From positions 1 through 30,398 of the forward strand of contig BTRG01000025.1 of NCBI GenBank assembly GCA_036986275.1: a stretch of DNA of 30,398 nt, written 5' to 3'. A program made the position numbers and the translations under genes. The stretch's first letter is position 1. Every line of letters begins with the position of its first letter. The DNA comes from BTRG01 sp036986275 (GTDB taxonomy: Bacteria > Pseudomonadota > Gammaproteobacteria > Acidiferrobacterales > SZUA-150). Positions 8,604 to 17,277 of this stretch are shown here, piece by piece. The notes below the pieces were generated by a model. The model searched no databases, had not been told where the DNA came from, and worked only from the letters and a program-made list of their open reading frames with translations.

Positions 8604-11138
8604 ATGCGTAAAGGGGGGCTGTTCACCCGCGACTGGTTTGCCGCCTTAATCATTACGCTACTCTTTGCCGCCGCCAGCTTCAGTCATCAGCCCATTCTGG
8701 AGAACCTGGAAAATCTGGCCTATGACTACGGCGTGCGTATGACCTATCGCCAACCGGGGGCCACGGAGCGCATTGCGATCATTGCCATCGATGATGCCTC
8801 GATTGAACGCATCGGCCGCTGGCCGTGGCCACGGAGTGTGTTGGCCGACATGCTTAAACGCCTGTCCAAGGCCCGTGCCAAGATTGTGGACATGCAGATC
8901 CTATTGACGGAATCCCAAACCGACCAGGGCCTGGTCTATATACGCAAGCTAAAAGAATATCTCTCCGCCGCCGGCTTTCCCAAACAAGCCAGGAAGCAGG
9001 TTGGCACCATGTCCCGGTTTCTGGCGGCAGCGGAAGTGGAACTGGATGCCGATAGCAAACTGGCCGGCACCATCCCCGAGGCCGGCAATATCTATATGCC
9101 CATGTTTTTTACTCTGGGAGAACCCCTTGGCAATCCAGACAAAGAATTGCCTGATTTCATCAAACGTAACTCCCTAAAGAATGTCGTGGCGCCTTCCAAT
9201 AGCACGGATCTCCCCTATATCACGCGTGATGTTCGATTCCCGTTAGAAATCTTTGGCAGGCATACAACGGGCATAGGTCATCTAAATTTTATTCCCGATG
9301 CCGATGGCGGCATACGCACGGAACCCTTGCTACTGGAATACTATGGCCAGTACTACCCTTCGCTTGCATTGTTATTGGCGGCCAAGAGCCTGAATCTTGA
9401 TGTCGGAAATATTGAAGCCGATATCGGCGTGGGTATCAGCCTGGGTAATCTTTATATCAAGACCGATCCGAATATGTTGATGTATTCCGGCTTCTATCCC
9501 GATGAGCCGGGCAAACCCGCCTTTACGACGTATTCCTTTCATGATGTGCAGTCAGGAGAAGTACCGGCATCGGTTTTTCGTAACAAGATCGTGTTAATTG
9601 GTTCCACCGCGGTAGGCGTGGGCACTACCTTCCTCACACCTATCAACTCAGAGATGCTGGCCCCGCACCTGACGGCCAATATTGTCGCCAGCATTCTGAA
9701 CCAGGATTTTTATACCCGACCCGACTGGACCAGCTTTACCGAAGTGGCGCTGCTCGGCCTGATACTGGTCTACCTGATGTTGGTGCTTCCCAATATCGGC
9801 GCCGGCTTTGCCGCCTTTCTCTCCTTTGTATTGTTTGCCGGACTCATCGGTAGCGGCCAGTACTTCATGATCAGCCAAAAGATCTGGTTACAAACGGCCT
9901 CGCCGGCACTGTTCGTTGTGCTGGGTCATTTACTGCTTACCACCAAACGCTTCTTTGCTACAGAACGGTTAAAGCAGGCCGTTGAAGCCGATTCCGCGCA
10001 TACCAATCGCATGCTGGGTCTGTCACTACAAGAACAAGGGCAGCTGGATATGGCCTTGGACAAATTTCGCAAGTTGCCCATAGATAAATCCGTGCTGGAA
10101 TTAATCTATAACCTGGCTATTGATTATGAACGCAAGCGGCAATTCGGCAAGGCGGCGTCCGCCTACGGTTATATCCTGCAACATGATAAAGGCTTTCGTG
10201 ATACGGCGGATCGCAAGAAGCGTGTGGAACAGGCCGACAACGCCCTGGTGATGGGTGGCCGCGGCACCAGCGCTGGTGGCACCATGATACTGGATGGCGT
10301 CGACCAGAAACCCACGCTCGGGCGTTATGAGGTGGAAAAAGAATTAGGTAAGGGCGCCATGGGTACGGTTTATCTGGGTCGCGATCCCAAGATCAATCGC
10401 GTGGTTGCAATCAAGACCCTGGCGCTATCCGATGAATTTGAAGGCAGTGAACTGGAAAAGGTCAAGGAACGCTTCTTTCGTGAAGCCGAGACCGCGGGCC
10501 GTCTGAGTCATCCCAATATTGTCACGATTTATGATGCCGGTGATGAGCACGATCTGGCCTACATCGCCATGGAATTCCTGCAAGGCAAGGATCTCACCAG
10601 TTATATCAGTAAGGAAAAACCATCAAAAATCGAATGGGTACTGGAATTAGTACGCCAGACCGCCGACGCACTCGCTTATGCCCATGCGCAGGACATTGTG
10701 CACAGAGACATCAAGCCTGCCAATATTATGTATGACGAGACCGAAAACATGGCCAAGGTCACGGATTTTGGTATCGCCCGCATTACCGCTTCCAGTCGCA
10801 CCAAGACAGGCGTAGTGCTGGGTACGCCCTCTTATATGTCGCCCGAGCAACTGGCCGGTAAGCATGTAGACGGTCGCTCCGACCTGTTCTCCCTGGGTGT
10901 AATGATGTATGAAATGCTCACGGGCGTGCAGCCCTTTACCGGAGACTCCATGGCTGCGCTGATGTATCAGATTACCAATGCCAAACACAAAGACATTCTC
11001 AAGGTTCGCAGTGGGTTGCCGGCCTGTGTTAAAACCATTATCGACAAGGCCCTGCAAAAGGACCCTGACAAACGTTTCCAGACCGGCACGGAATTCGCGC
11101 AATCCATTGAACGCTGTATGGCCAAGCTAAGAAAATAG
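8604..11138 (+). CDS. CHASE2-domain transmembrane serine/threonine protein kinase
   Basis: 844 residues. An N-terminal helix (about 12-28) leads into a large extracytoplasmic CHASE2 sensor (about 30-365, with IAIIAIDDASIERIGRWPWPR near its start and NKIVLIGSTAVG near its end). Two or three further helices follow (about 375-450). A helical region with TPR-like character (about 470-550) links to a Hanks-type kinase (about 573-835). Kinase residues are complete: glycine loop GKGAMGTVYLG, K604 in VAIK, D702 in HRDIKPANIM, D721 in DFGIARI, and the GTPSYMSPEQL activation segment. An active kinase sensing an envelope signal is expected. GGGGTG precedes the ATG. A PP2C phosphatase gene follows 15 nt later, its natural antagonist. 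Confidence 0.95.
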   Translation: MRKGGLFTRDWFAALIITLLFAAASFSHQPILENLENLAYDYGVRMTYRQPGATERIAIIAIDDASIERIGRWPWPRSVLADMLKRLSKARAKIVDMQILLTESQTDQGLVYIRKLKEYLSAAGFPKQARKQVGTMSRFLAAAEVELDADSKLAGTIPEAGNIYMPMFFTLGEPLGNPDKELPDFIKRNSLKNVVAPSNSTDLPYITRDVRFPLEIFGRHTTGIGHLNFIPDADGGIRTEPLLLEYYGQYYPSLALLLAAKSLNLDVGNIEADIGVGISLGNLYIKTDPNMLMYSGFYPDEPGKPAFTTYSFHDVQSGEVPASVFRNKIVLIGSTAVGVGTTFLTPINSEMLAPHLTANIVASILNQDFYTRPDWTSFTEVALLGLILVYLMLVLPNIGAGFAAFLSFVLFAGLIGSGQYFMISQKIWLQTASPALFVVLGHLLLTTKRFFATERLKQAVEADSAHTNRMLGLSLQEQGQLDMALDKFRKLPIDKSVLELIYNLAIDYERKRQFGKAASAYGYILQHDKGFRDTADRKKRVEQADNALVMGGRGTSAGGTMILDGVDQKPTLGRYEVEKELGKGAMGTVYLGRDPKINRVVAIKTLALSDEFEGSELEKVKERFFREAETAGRLSHPNIVTIYDAGDEHDLAYIAMEFLQGKDLTSYISKEKPSKIEWVLELVRQTADALAYAHAQDIVHRDIKPANIMYDETENMAKVTDFGIARITASSRTKTGVVLGTPSYMSPEQLAGKHVDGRSDLFSLGVMMYEMLTGVQPFTGDSMAALMYQITNAKHKDILKVRSGLPACVKTIIDKALQKDPDKRFQTGTEFAQSIERCMAKLRK

Positions 11139-11153
11139 TACAGGACATATATT

Positions 11154-11975
11154 ATGACTGCAAATGAGCTGGAAATTGCCGCCATCACTGATCCTGGAGT
11201 AACGCGGGACAATAATGAGGACAGTATTGCCCAAACACCGGAACTGGGGCTGGTGGTGCTGGCCGATGGTATGGGCGGGCATCAGGCCGGTGAAGTCGCC
11301 AGCGGACTGGCGGTAGACATCATCTCCAGACATATTGCCAATGTTGTCAATGGTGATGCCCATCAAGACTTTGTTACGGATTCCGGTTCGTTGGAAAACA
11401 ATTCGATTGATGCCGCCATACGCCTGGCTAATGCCACCATCTTCGAAACGGCCCAGGCGCGCGTGGAATGTGCCGGCATGGGTTCAACAGTAGTCGTGGC
11501 CATGTTGCACGATAACAAGATCAGCTTTGGTCATGTTGGAGATTCCCGTCTCTACCGCATGCGCGGTGACAAGCTGGAGCAAATTACCGAAGATCATTCC
11601 GTGGTACAGGAGTTATTGAGTCGTGGCCTCATCACCCCCGAGGAAGCCCATACCGCCTATAACAAAAATCTGGTGACCAAGGCCCTTGGGGTCGAGGCCA
11701 CGGTAGAACCTGATGTCAATGAACTGGAATTCGAGGCCAATGACCTTTACCTTCTTTGTTCTGACGGGCTCAGTGATGTCCTCAAGGATGATACGATTGC
11801 CGAGTTGCTTGGTGACGGTAAGGATGACCTTGATTACGCCGTCAAGCGCATGGTGAATGTCGTCAATGAAAACGGCGGGCCGGATAATATCTCCATTATC
11901 CTGCTGCGGCCACACGCTAATTTTTCACGCTCAGACGAGAGAAATAGTTCTGGAAATGGTTTCCAGCATGAATGA
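11154..11975 (+). CDS. PP2C-family protein phosphatase (Stp/PppA type)
   Basis: 273 residues with the bacterial PP2C order of motifs: VTRDNNEDS, LADGMGGHQAGEVAS (metal aspartate), GMGSTVVVAM, FGHVGDSRLYRMR, TEDHSVVQELL, LLCSDGLSDVL and GGPDNISIILLRP. These metal-dependent enzymes dephosphorylate Ser/Thr residues, usually those modified by a neighbouring Hanks kinase. The gene starts 15 nt after the CHASE2 kinase stop with AGGA upstream, so the two are probably co-transcribed. It has no membrane segment and acts in the cytosol. The last 20 codons run through a perfect 7-bp inverted repeat (11950-11966). Confidence 0.96.
   Translation: MTANELEIAAITDPGVTRDNNEDSIAQTPELGLVVLADGMGGHQAGEVASGLAVDIISRHIANVVNGDAHQDFVTDSGSLENNSIDAAIRLANATIFETAQARVECAGMGSTVVVAMLHDNKISFGHVGDSRLYRMRGDKLEQITEDHSVVQELLSRGLITPEEAHTAYNKNLVTKALGVEATVEPDVNELEFEANDLYLLCSDGLSDVLKDDTIAELLGDGKDDLDYAVKRMVNVVNENGGPDNISIILLRPHANFSRSDERNSSGNGFQHE
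11950..11966. repeat. Perfect inverted repeat at the 3' end of the phosphatase gene
   Basis: CTGGAAA-TGG-TTTCCAG, a 7-bp perfect stem with a 3-nt loop, lies inside the last codons of the phosphatase gene and just upstream of the TATAAT box for the FHA gene. It could be an operator or an RNA hairpin. No T-tract follows, so it is not a standard terminator. Confidence 0.6.
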
Positions 11976-11981
11976 AATTAG

Positions 11982-11987
11982 TATAAT
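11982..11987 (+). promoter_or_regulatory. -10 box of a probable FHA-gene promoter
   Basis: A perfect TATAAT lies 53 bp before the FHA start codon, seven bases after the phosphatase stop. The -35 position (about 11959-11964) reads GTTTCC, a poor match and part of the inverted repeat, so an activator may be needed. It suggests that the FHA gene can be expressed apart from the kinase and phosphatase genes. Confidence 0.45.
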
Positions 11988-11999
11988 TCAAAGAAAATA

Positions 12000-12017
12000 T
12001 TGTACGTCAACGTACAA
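12000..12017. promoter_or_regulatory. Perfect 8-bp palindrome, operator-like
   Basis: TTGTACGT-CA-ACGTACAA is a perfect inverted repeat with a 2-bp centre. It begins about six bases after the expected start site set by the TATAAT at 11982-11987, where a repressor would block transcription. As RNA it could form a hairpin in the 5' leader, ahead of the AGGGGAAGG ribosome-binding region. I do not recognise the binding protein. Confidence 0.5.
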
Positions 12018-12040
12018 CCGGCTATCAGGGGAAGGCAACA

Positions 12041-12742
12041 ATGGCTAAATTTATATTAAGGTTCAATGAGGATGTCATCGACCATATTGAACTTCAACAG
12101 GGAGATATGAAACTCGGCCGCAAACCCACTAATGATATCTTTATTGATAATCTATCTGTCAGCGGTGAACATGCCAACATCTTTACCATAGGTGAAGACT
12201 CCTTTATTCAGGATATGGGCAGCACCAATGGCACCTTCGTTAACAACAAGAAGATTACCAAGCACCACCTGAAGAATGGCGATATCGTAACTATTGGCAA
12301 ACACTCCCTGATCTATTTCACCGAGAAGGAAAACAAAGACGAAAATACTGAAGACTTCGCCAAAACCGTAATCATTAATGCCGGCGATATCGCCAGTAGC
12401 GAGGCTACCCCCACACCGGCGAATTTTGCCAATGAAACCATGGCCATGAATGTGAAAAAGCCGTCTTCCAAGGGCAAGCGTCAGGGGGCAATATTCGTGT
12501 TAAGCGGGGCCAACAGTGGCAAGCGTATCGAACTTACCAAGCCTGTCACCAACCTGGGCAAAACCGGTAAGGTGGCCGGCACCATACGCCGCACGGTGGA
12601 CGGTTATCGCCTGGTTGCCGGTAGTGGCAGCGAGGCGCCCAAATTAAACGGGCGTTCCGCTCAAGATGGTGATGGCAATGTCCTCAAGAATGGGGATATC
12701 ATTGAGGTGGGTGGCACGCGCCTGCAGTTCTATCTCAAGTAA
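12041..12742 (+). CDS. FHA-domain phosphothreonine-binding protein, with a second degenerate FHA-like half
   Basis: 233 residues. The N-terminal FHA domain (about 20-95) shows all classic contacts: LGRKPTNDIFID, SVSGEHANI, MGSTNGTFVN and LKNGDIVTIGKHSLIYF. It should bind a phosphothreonine peptide. A charged linker (about 95-150) leads to a second region (about 151-233). That region retains the end of an FHA fold (PKLNGRS, VLKNGDIIEVGGTRLQFYL) but has lost the GR and SxxH binding residues. Sitting behind a Ser/Thr kinase and a PP2C phosphatase, it is the probable reader or substrate of that pair; the linker threonines around TPTPANFANETMAMN are candidate phosphosites. AGGGGAAGG lies a few bases before the ATG. 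The radA gene converges from the other side. Confidence 0.93.
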   Translation: MAKFILRFNEDVIDHIELQQGDMKLGRKPTNDIFIDNLSVSGEHANIFTIGEDSFIQDMGSTNGTFVNNKKITKHHLKNGDIVTIGKHSLIYFTEKENKDENTEDFAKTVIINAGDIASSEATPTPANFANETMAMNVKKPSSKGKRQGAIFVLSGANSGKRIELTKPVTNLGKTGKVAGTIRRTVDGYRLVAGSGSEAPKLNGRSAQDGDGNVLKNGDIIEVGGTRLQFYLK

Positions 12743-12772
12743 GGCCCGCTGTTCACATAGCGATTCCTGCAT

Positions 12773-14131
12773 CTATAACAGCGATAAAGCCTCTTCCAGT
12801 TTTTTCGCTGTCAACACTTCTATCTCCTTATTGGCTTTCTTGGGTCGGTTGGCGTAGGGCAACAGTATTCTTTTAAAGCCGAGCTTGGCGGCTTCATGTA
12901 TGCGTTCCTGCCCACGTTGTACAGGGCGCAGTTCACCGCCCAGACCCACTTCACCAAAGATCACCAGTTCTTTCCCCAGCGGCCGGTTACGCAGACTGGA
13001 AACAATGGCCGCCAGCACCGCCAGGTCCGATGCCGTTTCTGTAATGCGTATGCCTCCGGCGACATTAATAAAGATATCCTGCCCCAGTGTGGCAATACCC
13101 GCATGACGGTGCAGGACCGCCAGCAACATCGCCAGGCGATTACTATCCAGGCCCACGCAAACCCGCCTGGGGTTGGCCGAATGACCCTCGTCCACCAGGG
13201 CCTGCACTTCCACCAACAAGGGACGTGTACCCTCTTGTGTTACCAGTACGGATGCACCCGGTACCGCGGCGCCCTGACCACTGATAAACATAGCCGACGG
13301 ATTATTGACCTCACGCAGGCCCGTTTCATCCATAACAAAGACACCAATTTCGTTGACAGCGCCAAAGCGATTTTTTATCGCACGTATAATGCGATAACGA
13401 CTGGAACCATCGCCTTCAAAATACAGGACGGCATCGACCATGTGTTCCAGCACACGCGGGCCCGCCAAGGCGCCCTCTTTGGTTACATGACCGACGAGGA
13501 ACAGGGCGACACCGTTGTGTTTGGCGAGGTTGACCAATCTGGCGGCACACTCCCTGACTTGCGACACACTGCCGGGAGCGGCTTGCAGGTCATCTGAATA
13601 GACGGTTTGAATGGAATCAATAATGACTACCTGTGGCTGCTCTTTTTGCACACCCTCCAGAATTGCCTGCAGGCGTGTCTCGGCCAGCAAGCGTACATCC
13701 CCTGCCAGGGCGCCCAGACGTCTTGCACGCAAGGCCAACTGCTGGGACGATTCTTCGCCAGTGACATACAAGACACGCGCGGCTGCACTGAGAAACGATC
13801 CTGTCTGCAACAATAAGGTAGATTTACCAATCCCGGGGTCACCTCCTATCAATACCGCCGACCCCAATACCAGTCCGCCACCCAGCACCCTGTCCAGTTC
13901 GGGCAGTCCGGTATCAAGACGATGGCTGTGCTCGGCGGAAATGTCCTTCAAAGATTGTATGCTGGATACCGGCGCCACACCTGAATAACTGACCACCTTA
14001 CGGTCACGCTTATCGGCATCCATGGATTCCATCAAGGTATTCCAGGCGCCACAGGCCGTACATTTACCCGACCATTGCGATGTCTGGTCTCCGCAATCGC
14101 TGCATGTGTAGATGAATCTGGCTTTGGCCAT
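12773..14131 (-). CDS. radA: DNA repair/recombination ATPase RadA
   Basis: 452 residues from the ATG at 14131; an upstream extension of 14 codons is open but does not resemble the family. Domains: a four-cysteine zinc finger (C10, C13, C24, C27), a RecA-like ATPase with Walker A GGDPGIGKST at 96-105, the RadA-specific IKNRFGAVNEIGVF motif, and a C-terminal Lon-protease-like domain (AGGIRITETASDLAVLAAI). RadA drives branch migration and helps process recombination intermediates. Its start overlaps the alr stop by one base (TGATG), and it is the last gene of the dnaB-alr-radA unit. The 3' end converges on the FHA gene with 30 bp between. Confidence 0.96.
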   Translation of the reverse strand: MAKARFIYTCSDCGDQTSQWSGKCTACGAWNTLMESMDADKRDRKVVSYSGVAPVSSIQSLKDISAEHSHRLDTGLPELDRVLGGGLVLGSAVLIGGDPGIGKSTLLLQTGSFLSAAARVLYVTGEESSQQLALRARRLGALAGDVRLLAETRLQAILEGVQKEQPQVVIIDSIQTVYSDDLQAAPGSVSQVRECAARLVNLAKHNGVALFLVGHVTKEGALAGPRVLEHMVDAVLYFEGDGSSRYRIIRAIKNRFGAVNEIGVFVMDETGLREVNNPSAMFISGQGAAVPGASVLVTQEGTRPLLVEVQALVDEGHSANPRRVCVGLDSNRLAMLLAVLHRHAGIATLGQDIFINVAGGIRITETASDLAVLAAIVSSLRNRPLGKELVIFGEVGLGGELRPVQRGQERIHEAAKLGFKRILLPYANRPKKANKEIEVLTAKKLEEALSLL

Positions 14132-15219
14132 CAGCTGAGCAGCAGACGTGGTACACGCCCCGAGACGGCACACAACAATTCATAGCCGATAGTCTCGGCA
14201 TAATGCGCTACTTCATCGACCGAGAGTGCTTCGCCCCAGAGCTCTGCCCCGTCACCAACTTGGGCTTCCGGTATGTTGCGCAAATCTACGGTAATCAAAT
14301 CCATGGAAACACGCCCTATCAAGGGCGCCCGCACGCCGTTAATCATAACCGGCGTGCCCGAGGGGGCATGCCGTGGATAACCATCGCCATAGCCTACGGC
14401 TATTACACCTATATTCATGTCTTGCGGACAGATACCACCGCCGCCATAACCTATGGCATCACCTTTACGACATGGCTTTATCGATATTATTTCACTCTCG
14501 AAGGTCATCACGGCCTGCAGGCCCGACTCTTGCGCCGTTCTTGTTGCCAGTGGCGCTGCACCATATAGCATGATGCCGGGACGTACCCAGTCAAAATGCG
14601 TCTCAGGCCAGGCCAGCACCCCTGCTGAATTGGCCAGACTGCACGGCAAAGAAAATGATTCTATGAATCGCCTGAAGCTTTCAAGTTGCTCGGTTGTTTT
14701 GCCATCTTCCGTATCGTCTGCATTGGCCAGATGAGACATGATGCCTATTTGTTCAATACCCGCACATTGCTGTAATGATTCGAGCGCATCCTTTGCCTGT
14801 TCCGGCATCAAGCCCAGTCTGTGCATGCCGGTATCAATCTTTAGCCATAGTCTTTTTATAGGTTTACAAGCGGGCTTGCCAGCGTACTGTTGAATCAGGT
14901 CTATTTGCCTGTTGTTGTGTATAACGGGGACTAAATCAAGGCTTGCAAGCTCCGCCAGCTCATCTTCCTGGAAGAACCCCGACAACAAAGTTATCGGATG
15001 CTTGATATCCGCCTTCCTGAGTTGTTCCGCCTCTTCCAGGCTTGCAACAGCAAAGGCATCTGCTTCTGACAATGCATGGGCTACATTAAGAATTCCATGA
15101 CCATAGCCATTGGCCTTGACCACGGCCATAACACGCGCGGACGGCGCATGATGCTTAACCTGGAGAAGGTTGTGCTGTAAAGCACGTGCATTGATACGCG
15201 CACGCGCGGGTCGACTCAT
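14131..15219 (-). CDS. alr: Alanine racemase
   Basis: 362 residues, typical of Alr/DadX. The PLP lysine is K35 in VVKANGYGHG. Other family signatures include LWLKIDTGMHRLG, MSHLANADD, NSAGVL, RPGIMLYGAAP and the catalytic-tyrosine region VGYGDGYPRHAPSGTPV with GRVSMDLITVD. It interconverts L- and D-alanine for peptidoglycan. The ATG overlaps the dnaB stop as ATGA (4 nt), and its own stop overlaps the radA start, so translation of all three is coupled. Because it sits in the replication/ribosomal cluster, as in many gammaproteobacteria, it is more likely the housekeeping alr than the catabolic dadX. Confidence 0.96.
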   Translation of the reverse strand: MSRPARARINARALQHNLLQVKHHAPSARVMAVVKANGYGHGILNVAHALSEADAFAVASLEEAEQLRKADIKHPITLLSGFFQEDELAELASLDLVPVIHNNRQIDLIQQYAGKPACKPIKRLWLKIDTGMHRLGLMPEQAKDALESLQQCAGIEQIGIMSHLANADDTEDGKTTEQLESFRRFIESFSLPCSLANSAGVLAWPETHFDWVRPGIMLYGAAPLATRTAQESGLQAVMTFESEIISIKPCRKGDAIGYGGGGICPQDMNIGVIAVGYGDGYPRHAPSGTPVMINGVRAPLIGRVSMDLITVDLRNIPEAQVGDGAELWGEALSVDEVAHYAETIGYELLCAVSGRVPRLLLS

Positions 15220-16619
15220 CCATAGATCTCTTGAAATTGAGAATCGCTGGCATAATTCTCAAAGCGCGTATATTCGCCAAGAAAGGTTAACCGCACCGTA
15301 CCCGTAGGACCATTGCGTTGCTTGCCGATGATGATCTCCGCAACACCCTTCTCGGCACTGCCTTCGTTATAAACCTCATCACGATAGATGAAGACAATCA
15401 CATCGGCATCCTGCTCAATGGCGCCGGACTCACGCAAATCTGACATCACGGGTCGTTTATTGGGCCGCTGCTCGAGACTGCGATTTAATTGAGACAAAGC
15501 AACCAAGGGAACATTGAGTTCCTTGGCCAGCCCTTTTAGTGCGCGAGTAATCGCTGAGATTTCTGTCGCCCGGTTTTCAGTACTTCCACCGGTTTGCATC
15601 AATTGCAGATAGTCCACAATGATAAGACCCAGACCATGCTCTCTGTGCAAACGTCGAGCACGCGCACGCAATTCCATGGGTGTCAATGCAGGTGTATCAT
15701 CGACAAAGATAGGCGCCTCACCCAACATATTCACTGCCGAAGTCAGACGCGGCCAGTCATCATCATCCAGTTTGCCGGTGCGAATTTTATGTGCGTCAAT
15801 ACGGCCCAGAGATGCCATCATACGCATTGCCAGTTGTTCGCCAGGCATTTCCATGCTGAATACTGCTACCGGTATTTTTGCGCCGACACCGGCATTCTCT
15901 GCAATATTCATGGCCAGCGATGTCTTACCCATAGAAGGGCGTCCGGCAATAATCACCAGATCAGCCCGTTGCAGACCCGAGGTCTTGGCATCAATATCAG
16001 CAAAACCCGTAGCAACCCCGGTAATAGGATTGTCGGACCTGAATAACTCATCTATGCGATTAATAGCGGGCGCCAACAGTTTCTTCATGGAAAGAAATCC
16101 GCCCCCACGTGATCCCTTTTCACTAATCTCGAGTATATTTTTTTCCGCCTTATCCAGAATCTCTACAGCCGTACGGCCTTCCGGACGGTATGCGGTACCG
16201 GCGATACTACCACTAACAGTAATTAATGCCCTCAGTATGGAGCGCTCACGTACAATCTCTGCATAAGCCAGTATGTTGGCGGCACTGGGTGTATTGGCAG
16301 CCAAAACGCCAAGATATTCCAGGCCACCGGCATTGATCAACTGCTCACTGTTCTCCAACCACTCGGAGACTGTCACCACATCTGCCGGTTTGCTTTCATC
16401 CAGCAAGGCCACCAGGGCGTTAAAAATTAATTGATGTTCACGACGGTAAAAATCGGAGGACGTAAGTTTATCTGCTACCTGTTCCCAGCGCGAATTATCC
16501 AGCATCAAACCGCCCAACACGGCCTGCTCTGCTTCGACAGATTGTGGGGGTACTTTAAGGGTATCGGTATCGGAAACCGATAAACCTCGGTGTGCTACTG
16601 AAACTGCTACCTTCTCCAA
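15216..16619 (-). CDS. dnaB: Replicative DNA helicase DnaB
   Basis: 467 residues, against 471 in E. coli. The N-terminal primase-interacting domain begins VPPQSVEAEQAVLGG; the RecA-like motor has Walker A GRPSMGKTS, VFSMEMPGEQLAMRM, Walker B LIIVDYLQLM and the arginine-finger region SDLRESGAIEQDADVI. It unwinds DNA at the replication fork as a hexamer. The start is a TTG at 16619, supported by a strong GAGGAGG just upstream; the DnaB similarity begins about 20 residues in, so a later start is possible but lacks such a site. No intein interrupts the gene. A separate promoter (16694-16721) lies in front. Confidence 0.97.
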   Translation of the reverse strand: MEKVAVSVAHRGLSVSDTDTLKVPPQSVEAEQAVLGGLMLDNSRWEQVADKLTSSDFYRREHQLIFNALVALLDESKPADVVTVSEWLENSEQLINAGGLEYLGVLAANTPSAANILAYAEIVRERSILRALITVSGSIAGTAYRPEGRTAVEILDKAEKNILEISEKGSRGGGFLSMKKLLAPAINRIDELFRSDNPITGVATGFADIDAKTSGLQRADLVIIAGRPSMGKTSLAMNIAENAGVGAKIPVAVFSMEMPGEQLAMRMMASLGRIDAHKIRTGKLDDDDWPRLTSAVNMLGEAPIFVDDTPALTPMELRARARRLHREHGLGLIIVDYLQLMQTGGSTENRATEISAITRALKGLAKELNVPLVALSQLNRSLEQRPNKRPVMSDLRESGAIEQDADVIVFIYRDEVYNEGSAEKGVAEIIIGKQRNGPTGTVRLTFLGEYTRFENYASDSQFQEIYG

Positions 16620-16693
16620 CGCTCCTCCTCTATATTCCCCTGTCTTGAATCTGAGGCGTTGATAAATGCCAGCCGCCTTTATTTGGGGTCTTC

Positions 16694-16721
16694 ATTATAA
16701 ACAACAGACAGGAGCCATCAA
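16694..16721 (-). promoter_or_regulatory. Sigma-70-type promoter for dnaB-alr-radA
   Basis: On the minus strand TTGATG (16716-16721) and TATAAT (16694-16699) are separated by 16 bp. The -10 is perfect and the -35 matches four of six positions. It lies about 75 bp upstream of the dnaB start, in the 199-bp gap after rplI. Confidence 0.7.
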
Positions 16722-16766
16722 GCGATAAGAAACCGCCAGGTCAAAAACATATTAGAACAGGCAGCA

Positions 16767-16810
16767 CGAGAGAAAGTGAACGATTTAAGGGTATAAATTA
16801 CCCGCTCTCG
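16767..16810 (-). terminator. Nested inverted repeats after rplI, possible attenuator or weak terminator
   Basis: Downstream of the rplI stop, CGAGAG (16767-16772) pairs with CTCTCG (16805-16810), and inside it GGGTA (16789-16793) pairs with TACCC (16799-16803). There is no T-tract on the minus strand, so a strong intrinsic terminator is unlikely. It may reduce read-through between the ribosomal genes and dnaB, or stabilise the mRNA end. Confidence 0.35.
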
Positions 16811-16818
16811 AACTGACT

Positions 16819-17268
16819 TTAACTTTCGGCTACGACGTTGACCTTTACAGTCGCTGGAACCTCAGGATGCAGTGCAATCGCAATCTCGTATTCACCGATT
16901 TCCTTGACCGGTCCTTCAGGTAACAGAATTGCGGAACGGGACACTTCATGCCCGGCCGCTGCCAATGCCTGAACAATTTCACGTGCACCGATTGACCCGA
17001 ATAATTTACCCTCATCGCTGGCGCGTGACGCGATCTCTACCGTGACATCGACCAGCTTTTCTGCCCGTGCCTGGGCGGATGACAAGACATCTGTTTGCGC
17101 GGTTTCCAGTTCGGCACGGCGTGCTTCAAACTCGGCCTTATTGGCTTCATTGGCTACAGTGGCCTTGCCAGCAGGCAGCAGGTAATTACGTGCAAAGCCG
17201 TTCTTTACCTTGACCTGATCACCCAAGTTGCCCAGGTTGTTGATTCTCTCCAAGAGTATGACTTCCAT
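16819..17268 (-). CDS. rplI: 50S ribosomal protein L9
   Basis: 149 residues, the same length as E. coli L9. The N-terminal domain opens MEVILLERINNLGNLGDQV with the RNA-binding VKNGFARNYLLPAGKA. A long connecting helix (about 45-75) leads to the C-terminal domain with KLFGSIGAREI. L9 binds 23S rRNA near the L1 stalk and influences frame maintenance. TAGGAGAG sits ideally before the ATG. The gene follows rpsR by nine bases in the ribosomal operon. Confidence 0.98.
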   Translation of the reverse strand: MEVILLERINNLGNLGDQVKVKNGFARNYLLPAGKATVANEANKAEFEARRAELETAQTDVLSSAQARAEKLVDVTVEIASRASDEGKLFGSIGAREIVQALAAAGHEVSRSAILLPEGPVKEIGEYEIAIALHPEVPATVKVNVVAES

Positions 17269-17277
17269 TATTCTCTC

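Noticed and set aside
11950..11966. LexA/SOS box
   Set aside because: The spacing is CTG-N11-CAG and the core is not CTGT-N8-ACAG.
8604..12742. Type VI secretion locus
   Set aside because: Only the kinase, phosphatase and FHA genes are present; no Tss structural gene lies in the window.
12896..13597. Plus-strand open frame of 233 codons opposite radA
   Set aside because: It lies wholly antisense to a well-supported gene, has low-complexity composition and no family motif; a shadow frame.
14132..14173. N-terminal extension of RadA
   Set aside because: The family starts at MAKARFIYTC; the extension lies inside alr, and the TGATG overlap marks the real start.
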